Made by a program: the position numbers and the translations under genes. From Gammaproteobacteria bacterium (GTDB taxonomy: Bacteria; Pseudomonadota; Gammaproteobacteria; Xanthomonadales; Rhodanobacteraceae): a stretch of DNA of 39,257 nt. Positions 1-8,004 of the stretch are shown here, piece after piece; position 1 is the first letter of the stretch, and each line of letters begins with the position of its first letter. The stretch is from positions 1 through 39,257 of the forward strand of contig JAJPHQ010000116.1 in the NCBI GenBank assembly GCA_021325195.1. The letters run 5' to 3'. A model generated the notes under the pieces. That model was not told the DNA's origin and searched no databases. It saw nothing but the letters and a program-made list of their open reading frames with translations.

Positions 1-1178
1 CACTCCGAGCAGGCCAACGCCAGCGGCATCCCGGTCACGCCAAACTGTGCAGTCAGTAGCGTGGCCGCGATAATCAGCACGACCAAACCTGCCACTTCGA
101 AGCCAACCCGCATCCACGGTTTGCCCAAGGCCATCAATACACTGCCTGCGGCTATCCGCAACGCCATTCCGGGCACGGCAAGGCACAACCAGTGGATCAT
201 GTGCTCGATGCCGTGATACTTCGGCCCGAACAACCACACGAATACCGGCGCAATGAACCACAGAATCACCGCGAGCGCGACGCTGTAGACCATCGCCGCG
301 CCGAAGATCCAGCGCAACAGGTGCGCGGTGCGCCGGGGTTGATCCTGCCCCTCACGGAAGAGACGTGGCAGTGCCGAGAGCAGCATCGCGCTCACCGGCA
401 GGGTCGCTGCGCCGATCACGCGAGCACCAGCGGCGTACACGCCTGCTGCTCCAAGGGGAAGCAGTTTCGCGGCCAGCGTCTTGTCGAGTTCTGCCGGACT
501 GGTCGCGGTAATGGCGAGTGCAGCGTAGCCGGTGGCTTGCCGCATTTCGGCACGGGCAGGCAACCGCCACGAGTGTGGCGCCGGCCAAGGTGTGGGCATC
601 GTGACCGTGGCGACCGCAAGCGCGGCGAATGAGGCCGCGAGATAGCCATACGCATACGCGGCCAGCGGGTCGGCGAAATGCAGCAGGAACACCGCCGTGG
701 CGGCGGCGAGGCGCAACATGAACGGCAGCGTGGTCAGCAGTTGCGAACACGCGGTGCGCCCGAGCGCGAGGTGTTCGGTGGCGGGTAGCCCGAACAATGG
801 CTGGAGCCATATTTCGGCAATGCCGATTGCGAACAACACATGGATGCCGACCCCGGCTTCGCGCAGTACCAGCAGGCAAATCGCAAGATAGATCACCAGC
901 AGTATGCCGCCGCATAGCAGCGTGGTCGGGATCGCGTACCGAAGGACTTGTTCGCGCCGTGACGGATCCTTCGATACCTCGCCCAGCAGCACCAGGTGCG
1001 TCCCAAACGTGGACAGTGTGCCCAGGATCACCGCCAAGGCGGCGATGCCTGCGAACGCGCCAAAGCCGTGCGGGCCCAGCATCCGTGCAACGATCAGTAA
1101 CGTGCCGGCTTGCACCGCCAGACGCATGAAGAGCACGAACGTCGTGCGGATCGTGCCGCGAGCGATCGGACCTTTCAT
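1..1178 (-). CDS. Wzx-type flippase / polysaccharide biosynthesis membrane protein (3' end outside window)
   Basis: The minus-strand frame from ATG 1178 is open to base 1, so about 392 N-terminal residues are present and the C-terminus is missing. The translation starts MKGPIARGTIRTTFVLFMR and is a chain of hydrophobic helices with the look of the MATE/PST (RfbX/Wzx) fold: an early amphipathic start, a MLGPHGFGAFAG-like loop typical of oligosaccharide flippases, and repeated paired helices. Such proteins flip lipid-linked sugar units across the inner membrane. It lies downstream of a sugar aminotransferase, an acyltransferase and two membrane glycosyltransferases on the same strand, which fits export of a modified glycan. 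A toxin-antitoxin island of about 1.2 kb separates it from the aminotransferase. Family assignment is good; the substrate is unknown. Confidence 0.8.
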   Translation of the reverse strand, partial: MKGPIARGTIRTTFVLFMRLAVQAGTLLIVARMLGPHGFGAFAGIAALAVILGTLSTFGTHLVLLGEVSKDPSRREQVLRYAIPTTLLCGGILLVIYLAICLLVLREAGVGIHVLFAIGIAEIWLQPLFGLPATEHLALGRTACSQLLTTLPFMLRLAAATAVFLLHFADPLAAYAYGYLAASFAALAVATVTMPTPWPAPHSWRLPARAEMRQATGYAALAITATSPAELDKTLAAKLLPLGAAGVYAAGARVIGAATLPVSAMLLSALPRLFREGQDQPRRTAHLLRWIFGAAMVYSVALAVILWFIAPVFVWLFGPKYHGIEHMIHWLCLAVPGMALRIAAGSVLMALGKPWMRVGFEVAGLVVLIIAATLLTAQFGVTGMPLALACSE

Positions 1179-1218
1179 GGCACCGCGTTCATCGGCGTGC
1201 GGGGGGTGTGCGGACAAG

Positions 1219-1518
1219 TCACGAGGCCGTCGCGCTCCGCGGGTCGATGACTTCGATTCCGCAGCCTTCGAAATCCCCGATGTTGCGCGTGGCCAGCGTG
1301 GCGCCGCGCGCCGGCAATTCCAGCTCCACGCAGCCCAGCGGCTCGATCCTTGACCTGATGGACGCGACCAGTGACACACGACGCGCGGTATCGGTCGACA
1401 GCGTATTGCGCAGGATGTCGCGCGCCTCATCTTCCATCGAACGTCCGTGGCGGGCTGCCCGGATGCGCAGCCGCTGCTTCAAATTGTCGTCGAAATTGCG
1501 GATGGTCATTGTCGCCAT
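1219..1518 (-). CDS. FitA-like RHH antitoxin fused to the tail of a PIN toxin (TA remnant)
   Basis: This ORF encodes 99 residues. Residues 1-40 (MATMTIRNFDD... HGRSMEDEARDILRNTL) are a classic FitA/VapB ribbon-helix-helix antitoxin, and residues 52-70, ending in VELELPA, match the usual antitoxin C-terminus. From residue 73 the sequence changes to ATLATRNIGDFEGCGIEVID, which is the C-terminal strand of a VapC/FitB PIN toxin and does not belong to any antitoxin. The simplest reading is a deletion of about 110-120 toxin codons that joined antitoxin to toxin end in frame. The toxin's catalytic aspartates other than the region around residue 82 are gone, so no nuclease is expected. The RHH part could still bind DNA. 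GGAG precedes ATG 1518. It may now act only as an orphan repressor or be decaying. Confidence 0.75.
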   Translation of the reverse strand: MATMTIRNFDDNLKQRLRIRAARHGRSMEDEARDILRNTLSTDTARRVSLVASIRSRIEPLGCVELELPARGATLATRNIGDFEGCGIEVIDPRSATAS

Positions 1519-1531
1519 GTCTAGGCTCCAT

Positions 1532-1544
1532 CAGTCAATGACTG
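1532..1544. promoter_or_regulatory. Candidate operator of the FitA-like gene
   Basis: A 13-base palindrome, CAGTCA-A-TGACTG, sits 14-26 bases upstream of the FitA-like ATG at 1518. FitA/VapB antitoxins repress their own promoters by binding inverted repeats near the start codon, so this is a plausible operator. No footprint can be inferred from sequence alone, and a clear -10/-35 pair was not identified. Confidence 0.35.
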
Positions 1545-1656
1545 CATTTTGGTCGTTGACGGCATCGCTTTCCATGCCGAGCCGAGGAAGGGCCGACCGG
1601 CGCCGCCAGCTGGCACGGGTCGGGCACGGTCGTTGCGCCCAATCAAAGGGAGACAG

Positions 1657-2043
1657 TCACACCAGGATGACGGTGTCGGAATACGTGGCCAATGTCTGGT
1701 CGTGGGTCATCAGCCGCAGTGGCTCTGTCAGCGCTTGCGCAATCAGCATGCGATCGAAAGGGTCGCCGTGCAGTGGGGGCAGCGTCTCGACCACCGCGGC
1801 GTGTTCCGGCTGCACGGCAAGAAGCTGGTAACCGGCCTGATCGAAGTAATCAATCGCTTTCCTGGCGGAAAACGGGATCCCACTGCGTCCGAACGCGTGC
1901 TTGATTGCGATTTCCCAAATGCTGGCCGCCGATACCCAAATCGCATTGTCGGGGTCGGAGACGGCATCACGTGCGTAGGCGGACAAGCGGCGATCGTCGG
2001 ACAGCGCCCACAGCGCGATATGGGTATCGAGCAGGATTTGCAC
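1657..2043 (-). CDS. VapC-family PIN-domain toxin
   Basis: The gene encodes 128 residues, a normal length for VapC toxins. The acidic PIN residues are visible: D6 in LLDTHIALWAL, E44 in SIWEIAIK, D94/D97 in GDPFDRMLIAQA and D115 in MTHDQTLATY. PIN toxins are Mg-dependent RNases that cut tRNA or rRNA and are held inactive by the partner antitoxin. It starts with GTG at 2043, one base after the stop of the upstream Phd-like antitoxin, so the pair is almost certainly one transcript with coupled translation. All expected catalytic residues are present, so it looks functional, unlike the neighbouring FitA/VapC remnant. Confidence 0.88.
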   Translation of the reverse strand: MQILLDTHIALWALSDDRRLSAYARDAVSDPDNAIWVSAASIWEIAIKHAFGRSGIPFSARKAIDYFDQAGYQLLAVQPEHAAVVETLPPLHGDPFDRMLIAQALTEPLRLMTHDQTLATYSDTVILV

Positions 2044-2044
2044 G

Positions 2045-2290
2045 TCAGTCGCTGCCGAACGCGCGTTTTATGTACGGGTTGCGGCTGTCCAGCTGCCGCA
2101 GCGAAGGCGCCTTGAATTTGCCCTTCAGAAGGCCAATGCGCTTTCTATGCGGGCGATTCACGACGGGCACCAGGCGTGCGGCAGGGCGGCCGTTGCGTGC
2201 AATCACGATCTCGTCGTCCCTCCCGCTTTCTATGCGATCCACGAGCTTGGACAACTGCGTCTTGGCTTCGAGCATGTTGACGGATTTCAT
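2045..2290 (-). CDS. Phd/YefM-family antitoxin
   Basis: The gene encodes 81 residues starting MKSVNMLEAKTQLSKLVD, the N-terminal DNA-binding motif of Phd/YefM antitoxins. It continues with DDEIVIARNGRPAARLVP, the typical hairpin of the family, and has a basic C-terminal tail that would wrap the toxin. ATG 2290 was chosen because GGAG stands ten bases upstream; a start at 2311 would add seven unrelated residues. It lies directly before vapC with a 1-base gap. A small palindrome in front of the start could be its operator. Confidence 0.88.
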   Translation of the reverse strand: MKSVNMLEAKTQLSKLVDRIESGRDDEIVIARNGRPAARLVPVVNRPHRKRIGLLKGKFKAPSLRQLDSRNPYIKRAFGSD

Positions 2291-2304
2291 GAGGGACTCC
2301 GGCT

Positions 2305-2315
2305 TGACCAAGTCA
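2305..2315. promoter_or_regulatory. Candidate operator of the phd-vapC pair
   Basis: The 11-base palindrome TGAC-CAA-GTCA lies 15-25 bases upstream of the antitoxin ATG at 2290. Phd/YefM antitoxins autoregulate by binding short palindromes at this position. The half-site TGAC recurs in the palindrome at 1532-1544, but the spacing differs, so cross-regulation is only a guess. Confidence 0.35.
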
Positions 2316-2431
2316 GACTAATCCATTCCTGTTGGGTTGGCAACTTGGCTGCCGTGTGTCACGGCGCAGGGTGGCCGCATGTCTAAAATCAGCCTTCCGA
2401 TGGATGCCGCGGAGGCAAGTGCCGGCTGCCG

Positions 2432-3604
2432 TCAACATCCGCCAGCAAGCGCACTCACCGCCGCGATCACGCGCTCGACATCCGCATCGGTCAGCTTGGG
2501 CGACAGCGGCAGGCTGACGGTCTGGCGCCCAAGCCGCATCGCGTTGGGCCATTGCTCCGGCTTCCAGCCGTGGCGTTGCTGGTAATACGGATGCTCAGGG
2601 ACGGACAGATAGTGCACGCCGGTGCCGATGCGGCGCGCGTTCATGGCGTCGAGAAAGGCGTCACGGGAGATGCCGCAGCGCGCCTCGTCGATCATGATGG
2701 TGAACAGGTGGTACGCGTGCCGGGTGCCGGGCGCAGGCGGCGCGGGCAGACCGATCGGCAGGTCGGTGAAGGCTTCCAGGTAGCGGTTCCAGATTGTCTC
2801 GCGTCGTTGCCAATTCCGCTCGACCCGCGCGAGCTGGTGGATGCCGATCGCGGCCTGCAGATCCATCATGTTGTACTTGAAGCCTGCCTCGACCACCTGG
2901 TAGTGCTTGTAGCCCTGGTCGCCGAAGCGATGCCAGGCATCCTTGCTCATGCCGTGCAGCGCCAGCACCTTGGCGCGCGCGATGTGCGCCTCGTCCCGGC
3001 CGGTGATCATGCCGCCCTCGCCGGTCACGACGTTCTTGGTCGCGTAGAAACTGAAGCAGCCGAAATCGCCGAACGTGCCGGCCTTGCGACCGTGGTACGT
3101 GGTTTCGATGGCGTGTGCGCAGTCCTCGATCACCATCAGGTCGTGCTTGCGTGCGATCGCCATGATCGCATCCATCTTGCACGGCCGGCCAGCGAAATGC
3201 ACCGGCAGGATCGCACGCGTGCGCGGCGTGATCGCGGCCTCGATGGCGGCTGGATCGATGTTCTGCGTGGCCGGATCGACGTCCGCCAGCACCGGCGTCA
3301 GGCCGGCATGGATGATCGCGTTGACCGAGGCGCAGAAGGTCATCGGCGTGGTGATCACCTCGCTGCCGGCCTCGATCCCGGACGCGACCATGCTGACGTG
3401 CAGCGCGGCCGTGCAGGAATTGACCGCGGCGACCTGCGACGGCTGCAGGCCCTGGTAGGCGGCGAAATCGCGCTCGAACCGTGCTACGCGCGGTCCGGTG
3501 CCCAACCATGCCGATTCCATGCACGCCGCGACCTCGTCGATCTCGGCCTGCTCGATCAGCGGCGAGCCGAAGATGAGGAAAGGTTGATCAGAGCCCTTGA
3601 TCAT
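2432..3604 (-). CDS. DegT/DnrJ/EryC1/StrS sugar aminotransferase, ArnB-like
   Basis: This 390-residue PLP enzyme transfers an amino group to a nucleotide keto-sugar. The PLP-lysine is K190 in FSFYATKNVVTGEGGMI and the pyridine-contact aspartate is D161 in VIEDCAHA. The pattern of SAWLGTGPRV, AITPRTRAILPVHFAGRP and CGISRDAFLDAMNARRIGTG follows ArnB, the UDP-4-keto-L-arabinose aminotransferase, more than WecE, but no other arn gene is in the window, so the sugar is open. ATG 3604 overlaps the stop of the upstream acyltransferase as ATGA, so translation is coupled. The likely role is to supply an amino sugar for the glycan handled by the neighbouring transferases and flippase. Confidence 0.87.
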   Translation of the reverse strand: MIKGSDQPFLIFGSPLIEQAEIDEVAACMESAWLGTGPRVARFERDFAAYQGLQPSQVAAVNSCTAALHVSMVASGIEAGSEVITTPMTFCASVNAIIHAGLTPVLADVDPATQNIDPAAIEAAITPRTRAILPVHFAGRPCKMDAIMAIARKHDLMVIEDCAHAIETTYHGRKAGTFGDFGCFSFYATKNVVTGEGGMITGRDEAHIARAKVLALHGMSKDAWHRFGDQGYKHYQVVEAGFKYNMMDLQAAIGIHQLARVERNWQRRETIWNRYLEAFTDLPIGLPAPPAPGTRHAYHLFTIMIDEARCGISRDAFLDAMNARRIGTGVHYLSVPEHPYYQQRHGWKPEQWPNAMRLGRQTVSLPLSPKLTDADVERVIAAVSALAGGC

Positions 3605-5625
3605 TCTGCATTTCCACCGGATAAACGATGCAAAGATTTATCAGCTTCTACAACGGAATCGAGCCTTTTGCCAAAATCCGGGGCTAGCGAACGTGCAAAG
3701 CTGGCCGTCATGTGCTGTTCGTCCCGGAACACGACCATGCCGTCCAGTTCGGCGTGGCATACCCCATTAGGGCAGACACTGCCTATCATGTCGATCACGC
3801 GAACATTCCGGAAGGGTGCCGCTGCGGTCTGCAGCCATTGATGGACATTGTCGCTCCGCGTCGTGTAGGCGGGGCTCGTGCAATGCGATGGGCCGGACAA
3901 GACACGATACAGCCAGCTTCGCGGCGCCAGACAGGATGGCGCATCGAACGGCAGCGTCGGCGTGGACCGCATGATGTAGATCTGCTTTGCGTCCGCATCC
4001 AACGCAGCCAGCACCTTCCTTGTACCTTCGATCCATTGTGTTTCGGTGTAAGCGTAGGTAAAAGTGGAACCCATCACGACCACATCGGGCTTCATTGTGG
4101 CGACGGTCCGCAACGCGTCACGTCGCCATTGCGCGCATTCGGTGTACTTGCGGCCGATGCGCGGATAGAAAATCGGCACGTCCACCATCGGACACGATGA
4201 CTTGGTTATCACCAGCAGGCGCCAGCCGGGCTTGTCGAAAATTTCCGCGTAGGCAGGAAACCATTGCAACGCCACGCTGTCGCCCATCGCGACGGCAGTG
4301 TGCGTGGCACTCTCGTCTCCGAATGTGCAGATTTGCACGCGTGCCGAGTGATACCACTCGTCGCAATCCATGCCATAGATGACCGGCGCATCCATACGCG
4401 CAGCCTCGTAGCGCAATTGTTCCGGGCTTTGCATGCGAGCTAGGGCAGCATTGTGCCAGCGCAGCGCAATCGAGCCGGCCAGTGCCATGATGGCCAGTGC
4501 CACGAAGACCGCCATCCGTGGTTTAGCAAGGATCTTCCGGCTGCGGCGTATCGGTGTCTCGAAGAATCGGTAGGACAACGTCGCGATCACCAGCGATATC
4601 GCCACCAGCAATACGCGGTTCCATGCGCTATTGATGTCCAGCACGGTCGCTCCCAGCAGCATTGCCGGCCAGTGCCACAGGTACCATGCGTAGGAAACGC
4701 GACCAATGGCCTGCATCGGACGCAGTGAAAGCATCTTTGTTGCACCCGAGGCGCTGTCTTGCACCCCTGCGGCCAACACCATCGCCGCGCCGAATGAGGG
4801 CAGCAGCGCCCATGTGCCCGGATAGGGAACGCTGCTGTCAATCAGCACCGCGGCCAGCAGGACCATTCCCAAGCCGAGCCAAGCGGCGATGTTCAGCCAT
4901 TCGCGCTTGAACACGCGCACGGGGGGCCGAACAGCCGGCGTCCCGAATGCCAGGAATACCAGGGCGCCAAGCGCGAACTGCCAGGCGCGCGACGGCATCA
5001 TGTAAAACGCAAGATGCGGCGCATTGCGCGTCCAGTACAGCGACAACGCAAGACTGATCACGAAAATGCCGCTGAACAACCATTTCAGACGCGAGGTATG
5101 CGGCGGTGTTTTGGCGCCGCGCCACGCGCCCATGCCCAGCACCACCAGCAACGGCCACACAAGATAAAACTGCTCTTCCACGCCCAGCGACCAAGTGTGC
5201 AGGAACAGGTTGGTTTCGCTGCCGGGAGCGAAGTAACCCAGGTTCGAAAACGCGAAATGGAAATTGCTCAGCCACAACGCCGCGCTCGCGGCGGCCAACG
5301 CCTGTTCCGGTTGGCCGCCCGGCGCGAGCAGCAGCCTTCCCAAAATGCAGGTGACCGCCAGCATGAGCAGCAGCGCCGGCATCAATCTGCGCAGCCGCCG
5401 AGCGTAGAAACCAGCGAAGCGCAAATCGCCGGTGGTCCGGATTTCCTGCACCAGCAAGCCGGTGATCAGATAGCCCGAAAGTACGTAGAAAACATCGACG
5501 CCGACAAAGCCGCCTGCGAGCCAGCGGACCTTGGCGTGACAAGCCATCACGAGCAGAATCGCGACGGCGCGCAATCCCTCGATGTCTCCGCGGTAACCTA
5601 GGCGGTATTCCCCTGCCTGTTTCAT
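3601..5625 (-). CDS. AT3-SGNH membrane O-acyltransferase (OafA/YrhL type)
   Basis: The protein has 674 residues with two modules. Residues 12-390 form the AT3 membrane domain: YRGDIEGLRAVAILLV, the conserved H30 in MACHAK, the FVGVDVFYVLSGYLI motif, and about ten helices. Residues 425-650 form an extracytoplasmic SGNH domain with the nucleophile S450 in AMGDSVALQW and the Asp/His pair D635 and H638 in FRDEQHMT. Such proteins add acetyl groups to O-antigen or other envelope glycans. ATG 5625 overlaps the stop of the upstream TMTC-like gene as ATGA. A long in-frame extension upstream of this ATG is only the shadow of that gene and was left out. Both catalytic sets are intact, so an active acyltransferase is expected. 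Confidence 0.9.
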   Translation of the reverse strand: MKQAGEYRLGYRGDIEGLRAVAILLVMACHAKVRWLAGGFVGVDVFYVLSGYLITGLLVQEIRTTGDLRFAGFYARRLRRLMPALLLMLAVTCILGRLLLAPGGQPEQALAAASAALWLSNFHFAFSNLGYFAPGSETNLFLHTWSLGVEEQFYLVWPLLVVLGMGAWRGAKTPPHTSRLKWLFSGIFVISLALSLYWTRNAPHLAFYMMPSRAWQFALGALVFLAFGTPAVRPPVRVFKREWLNIAAWLGLGMVLLAAVLIDSSVPYPGTWALLPSFGAAMVLAAGVQDSASGATKMLSLRPMQAIGRVSYAWYLWHWPAMLLGATVLDINSAWNRVLLVAISLVIATLSYRFFETPIRRSRKILAKPRMAVFVALAIMALAGSIALRWHNAALARMQSPEQLRYEAARMDAPVIYGMDCDEWYHSARVQICTFGDESATHTAVAMGDSVALQWFPAYAEIFDKPGWRLLVITKSSCPMVDVPIFYPRIGRKYTECAQWRRDALRTVATMKPDVVVMGSTFTYAYTETQWIEGTRKVLAALDADAKQIYIMRSTPTLPFDAPSCLAPRSWLYRVLSGPSHCTSPAYTTRSDNVHQWLQTAAAPFRNVRVIDMIGSVCPNGVCHAELDGMVVFRDEQHMTASFARSLAPDFGKRLDSVVEADKSLHRLSGGNAE

Positions 5626-8000
5626 GGGTGCACGGTTCCGGAAGAAGGATCGGAAATGGGGTGTTCGGCCATTTGCTCCAGCGCCGCGATCTGCCGGTCC
5701 AGCCGCCCGAACGCGTTCATCCGGCGCAGCGCATCGATCTGCTCGATCGCCAGTTCCGTCTTGCCGTGTTTTGCGTAGAGTGCGGCGAGATCCTCGCGGT
5801 AGGCGGCCTCGCCGGGCTCGCCGGCCACCGCGCGCGCGAGGTATTCCATGGCGGCCGCGTCGTCGTGCAACTGGTCGCGCTGGAAATCCGCGTAGGCGCC
5901 CAGCAGGCGCGGGATGGGATGCGGGCGAGACAGCGCCGCCGCGTAGGCCCGCTTCAGCCAGTCGAGATCGAATTCGCAGATGCCGTTGCCGAAGCAGTTG
6001 GTCAGGGAGATCAAGGCCGAGATGTCCTCCTGACTGGTCGGCTGGGTCCCGAGCTTGCGGATCATCGCCCGCCACAACGCCGTGTCGTCGCCACGGTGTC
6101 CGTGGTCGGTGATCATGATCATCGCCTGTTCGGGCAACGACGAAGAACCCGGAATCGCGGCGGCGCGGCGCAGGTATACCCACGATTGCGTCAGTGCCGG
6201 CGATGGCTGGTAATCCGATGCGATCAGCAGCAGGCGTCCGGCCTCGTAATTGGCGCGCGCAGAGGTCGGATGGCGATTGGCCTCGGCAATCGCGAGCCGC
6301 AACGGATTCGACCATTCCTGCGCGCGCAGGTAAGTGACGCTTGCGTACAGCAGCAGCAGCAGCGCGATCACCGTGCCCCTTGCCAGCGGCAGGCGAATCC
6401 GGTTGCGCAGGCCGAGAAGCAGCGAAAACACCGCGAGCAGCACGCCGATCGATCCGAAATACATGCGCTGCTCGTACACCAGTTCCAGCGGCACGATCGT
6501 CGCTGTCAGCAACTGCGAGGCGAAGAACCAGCCGATGCCCAGCGCGACCAGCGGCAGGCGGTTGCGCAGCCACACCGCGATCGCGATCAATGCGGCGAGC
6601 AGTGCGATGGAAGGCAACGTCGTCCACGGCGTGAACAGGCCGGTCGAGGTCACGATCTCGTCGTGATACAGGCTCAGCGTCCCCGGGTCGGGCAGCAGCG
6701 TCCAGTGCAGGTAATCGACCAGCACCCGCGGTTCGGTCAGCAGACGCTGGCCGAGGGTGAAGGTGCGGCCGGCCCAGCTCGCAGGCCGCAACGCCGCGCG
6801 CAACAGCCACGCAAAACCCAGAATCGCCGGCACGAACAGCGTAATGACGAACAACCAGCCGATGCGTTTGTCGAATGATTTTTTTCCTTGCCCAGCCTGC
6901 GGGAGAAGGGAATCGGAATCAGTGGTCGGACCTTCACCGGCACCCCCCTTCTCGTTCGCCATTCCGGGGTTGCGCGCAGCACTGAACCCCGAATCTCCTT
7001 CCTCTCTCGTCATTCCGGGGCCGCGCTCAACACTGAATCCCGAATCCCTTTCCTCACTCGTCGTTCCGGGGCCGCGCGCAGCGCGGAACCCGGAATCCAT
7101 GCCTGGTTCTCCGAAACGCTTCCCGGTGTCTTCGAAGCCGGATTCCGGGTTCTGCCGGTTGATCAGCCCCGGAACCACGAATGGACGTGGCGAAACACTG
7201 CGCCGGAACCGCATCACCAGCGCCTCCGCCAGAAACGCGAATGCCGGCAGCAGCACGGCCGATTCCTTGGCCAGCACACCGATGCCGGCGCCCAGCACGA
7301 TGCCTGCGGTCGCGATGGAGAAACCGCGTTGCTGCCCGGCTGCATCGCTCGCGGTCAGCATCACCCGCCGGCCGTACAGATAGGCCCACAGCCCCGCCAG
7401 CACGAACACCTGGCACAGGCTTTCCATCCGCTGGACCACGTACAGCACGCCCAGCAGGTTGATGGGCAGCAGCAACCACGCTGCCGTCACCGCCAATGCC
7501 AGCCGGGTTGCAGCGGCCTCGTCGATGCAAATTTCCTCTACCCCCGGAGGGGCGGGGGTGCATTGCTCGTCCGATGCCGGATCGGTGACCGAGCCGCCGT
7601 GCGCCGCCGTGCGCCGCCTTCTTCCTTCAGCGGAGGGATGACGACTCGCCACCCGCAGCAGCTCGCGCAGCATCCCGTACAGCAGCACGCCATTGAGCAG
7701 ATGTATCAGCACGTTGGTCAGCTTGAACGGCCACGGATTGCCTTCGCCGAAGTACCAGTTGGCGGCAAAAGTCAGCGATGCCAGTGGACGGTGCAGAAAG
7801 CTGGATGGTGACGAGAGCGCGGCGTTGACCCATGCACCGAGAGTCGATGTGGCGTGAGTAATACGAATCGCCGGGTTGTCAACGATATTGGGGAAATCGT
7901 CGAACACCCAGCCGCCGGTCAACCCGGGCCAGTACACGATAGCGGTGACGATCAGCGCGGCGGCAAGCAGCAGGATCGTGGTCGTGCGGGGAAAGCGCAT
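5622..8000 (-). CDS. TMTC-like GT-C membrane glycosyltransferase with TPR-type tail; carries in-frame repeat insertions
   Basis: The protein has 792 residues: an N-terminal multi-helix part with VFDDFPNI (the acidic GT-C motif after helix 1), HRPLASLTFAANW, FKLTNVLIHLLNGVLLYG and IGWFFASQLL, then a soluble helical TPR-like region over the last 200 or so residues. This layout matches TMTC O-mannosyltransferases and bacterial relatives that glycosylate exported proteins. It is a paralogue of the next gene upstream; both share GQRLLTEPRVL and PWTTLP. ATG 8000 follows that gene's stop by four bases. The cytoplasmic loop encoded by about 6900-7200 is far longer than in the paralogue and consists of DSGFxxxRxPGM-type repeats, which are translated palindromic elements. 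A second loop expansion is encoded near 7520-7650. The acceptor is not known; the nearby pilins are candidates. Confidence 0.82.
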   Translation of the reverse strand: MRFPRTTTILLLAAALIVTAIVYWPGLTGGWVFDDFPNIVDNPAIRITHATSTLGAWVNAALSSPSSFLHRPLASLTFAANWYFGEGNPWPFKLTNVLIHLLNGVLLYGMLRELLRVASRHPSAEGRRRRTAAHGGSVTDPASDEQCTPAPPGVEEICIDEAAATRLALAVTAAWLLLPINLLGVLYVVQRMESLCQVFVLAGLWAYLYGRRVMLTASDAAGQQRGFSIATAGIVLGAGIGVLAKESAVLLPAFAFLAEALVMRFRRSVSPRPFVVPGLINRQNPESGFEDTGKRFGEPGMDSGFRAARGPGTTSEERDSGFSVERGPGMTREEGDSGFSAARNPGMANEKGGAGEGPTTDSDSLLPQAGQGKKSFDKRIGWLFVITLFVPAILGFAWLLRAALRPASWAGRTFTLGQRLLTEPRVLVDYLHWTLLPDPGTLSLYHDEIVTSTGLFTPWTTLPSIALLAALIAIAVWLRNRLPLVALGIGWFFASQLLTATIVPLELVYEQRMYFGSIGVLLAVFSLLLGLRNRIRLPLARGTVIALLLLLYASVTYLRAQEWSNPLRLAIAEANRHPTSARANYEAGRLLLIASDYQPSPALTQSWVYLRRAAAIPGSSSLPEQAMIMITDHGHRGDDTALWRAMIRKLGTQPTSQEDISALISLTNCFGNGICEFDLDWLKRAYAAALSRPHPIPRLLGAYADFQRDQLHDDAAAMEYLARAVAGEPGEAAYREDLAALYAKHGKTELAIEQIDALRRMNAFGRLDRQIAALEQMAEHPISDPSSGTVHP
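6957..7182. repeat. Four ATTCCGGG-type palindromic units inside a coding sequence
   Basis: Units lie at about 6960-6997, 7009-7048, 7060-7100 and, in the opposite orientation, 7137-7180. Each pairs an ATTCCGGGG-like start with a CCCGAAT/CCCGGAAT-like end, the same family found in the intergenic regions of this window. Here all are in frame with the TMTC-like protein and encode a peptide repeated about every 16 residues (DSGFRAARGPG, DSGFSVERGPG, DSGFSAARNPG). The reading frame has been kept through all four. Confidence 0.8.
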
Positions 8001-8004
8001 GCTT

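Noticed and set aside
2552-3841. 429-codon plus-strand frame
   Set aside because: It is antisense to the aminotransferase, whose PLP lysine and family motifs are clear.
5626-6810. N-terminal extension of the acyltransferase frame, giving a 1069-residue protein
   Set aside because: The extension is the TMTC-like gene read in another frame; the AT3 domain starts at ATG 5625 with an ATGA overlap.
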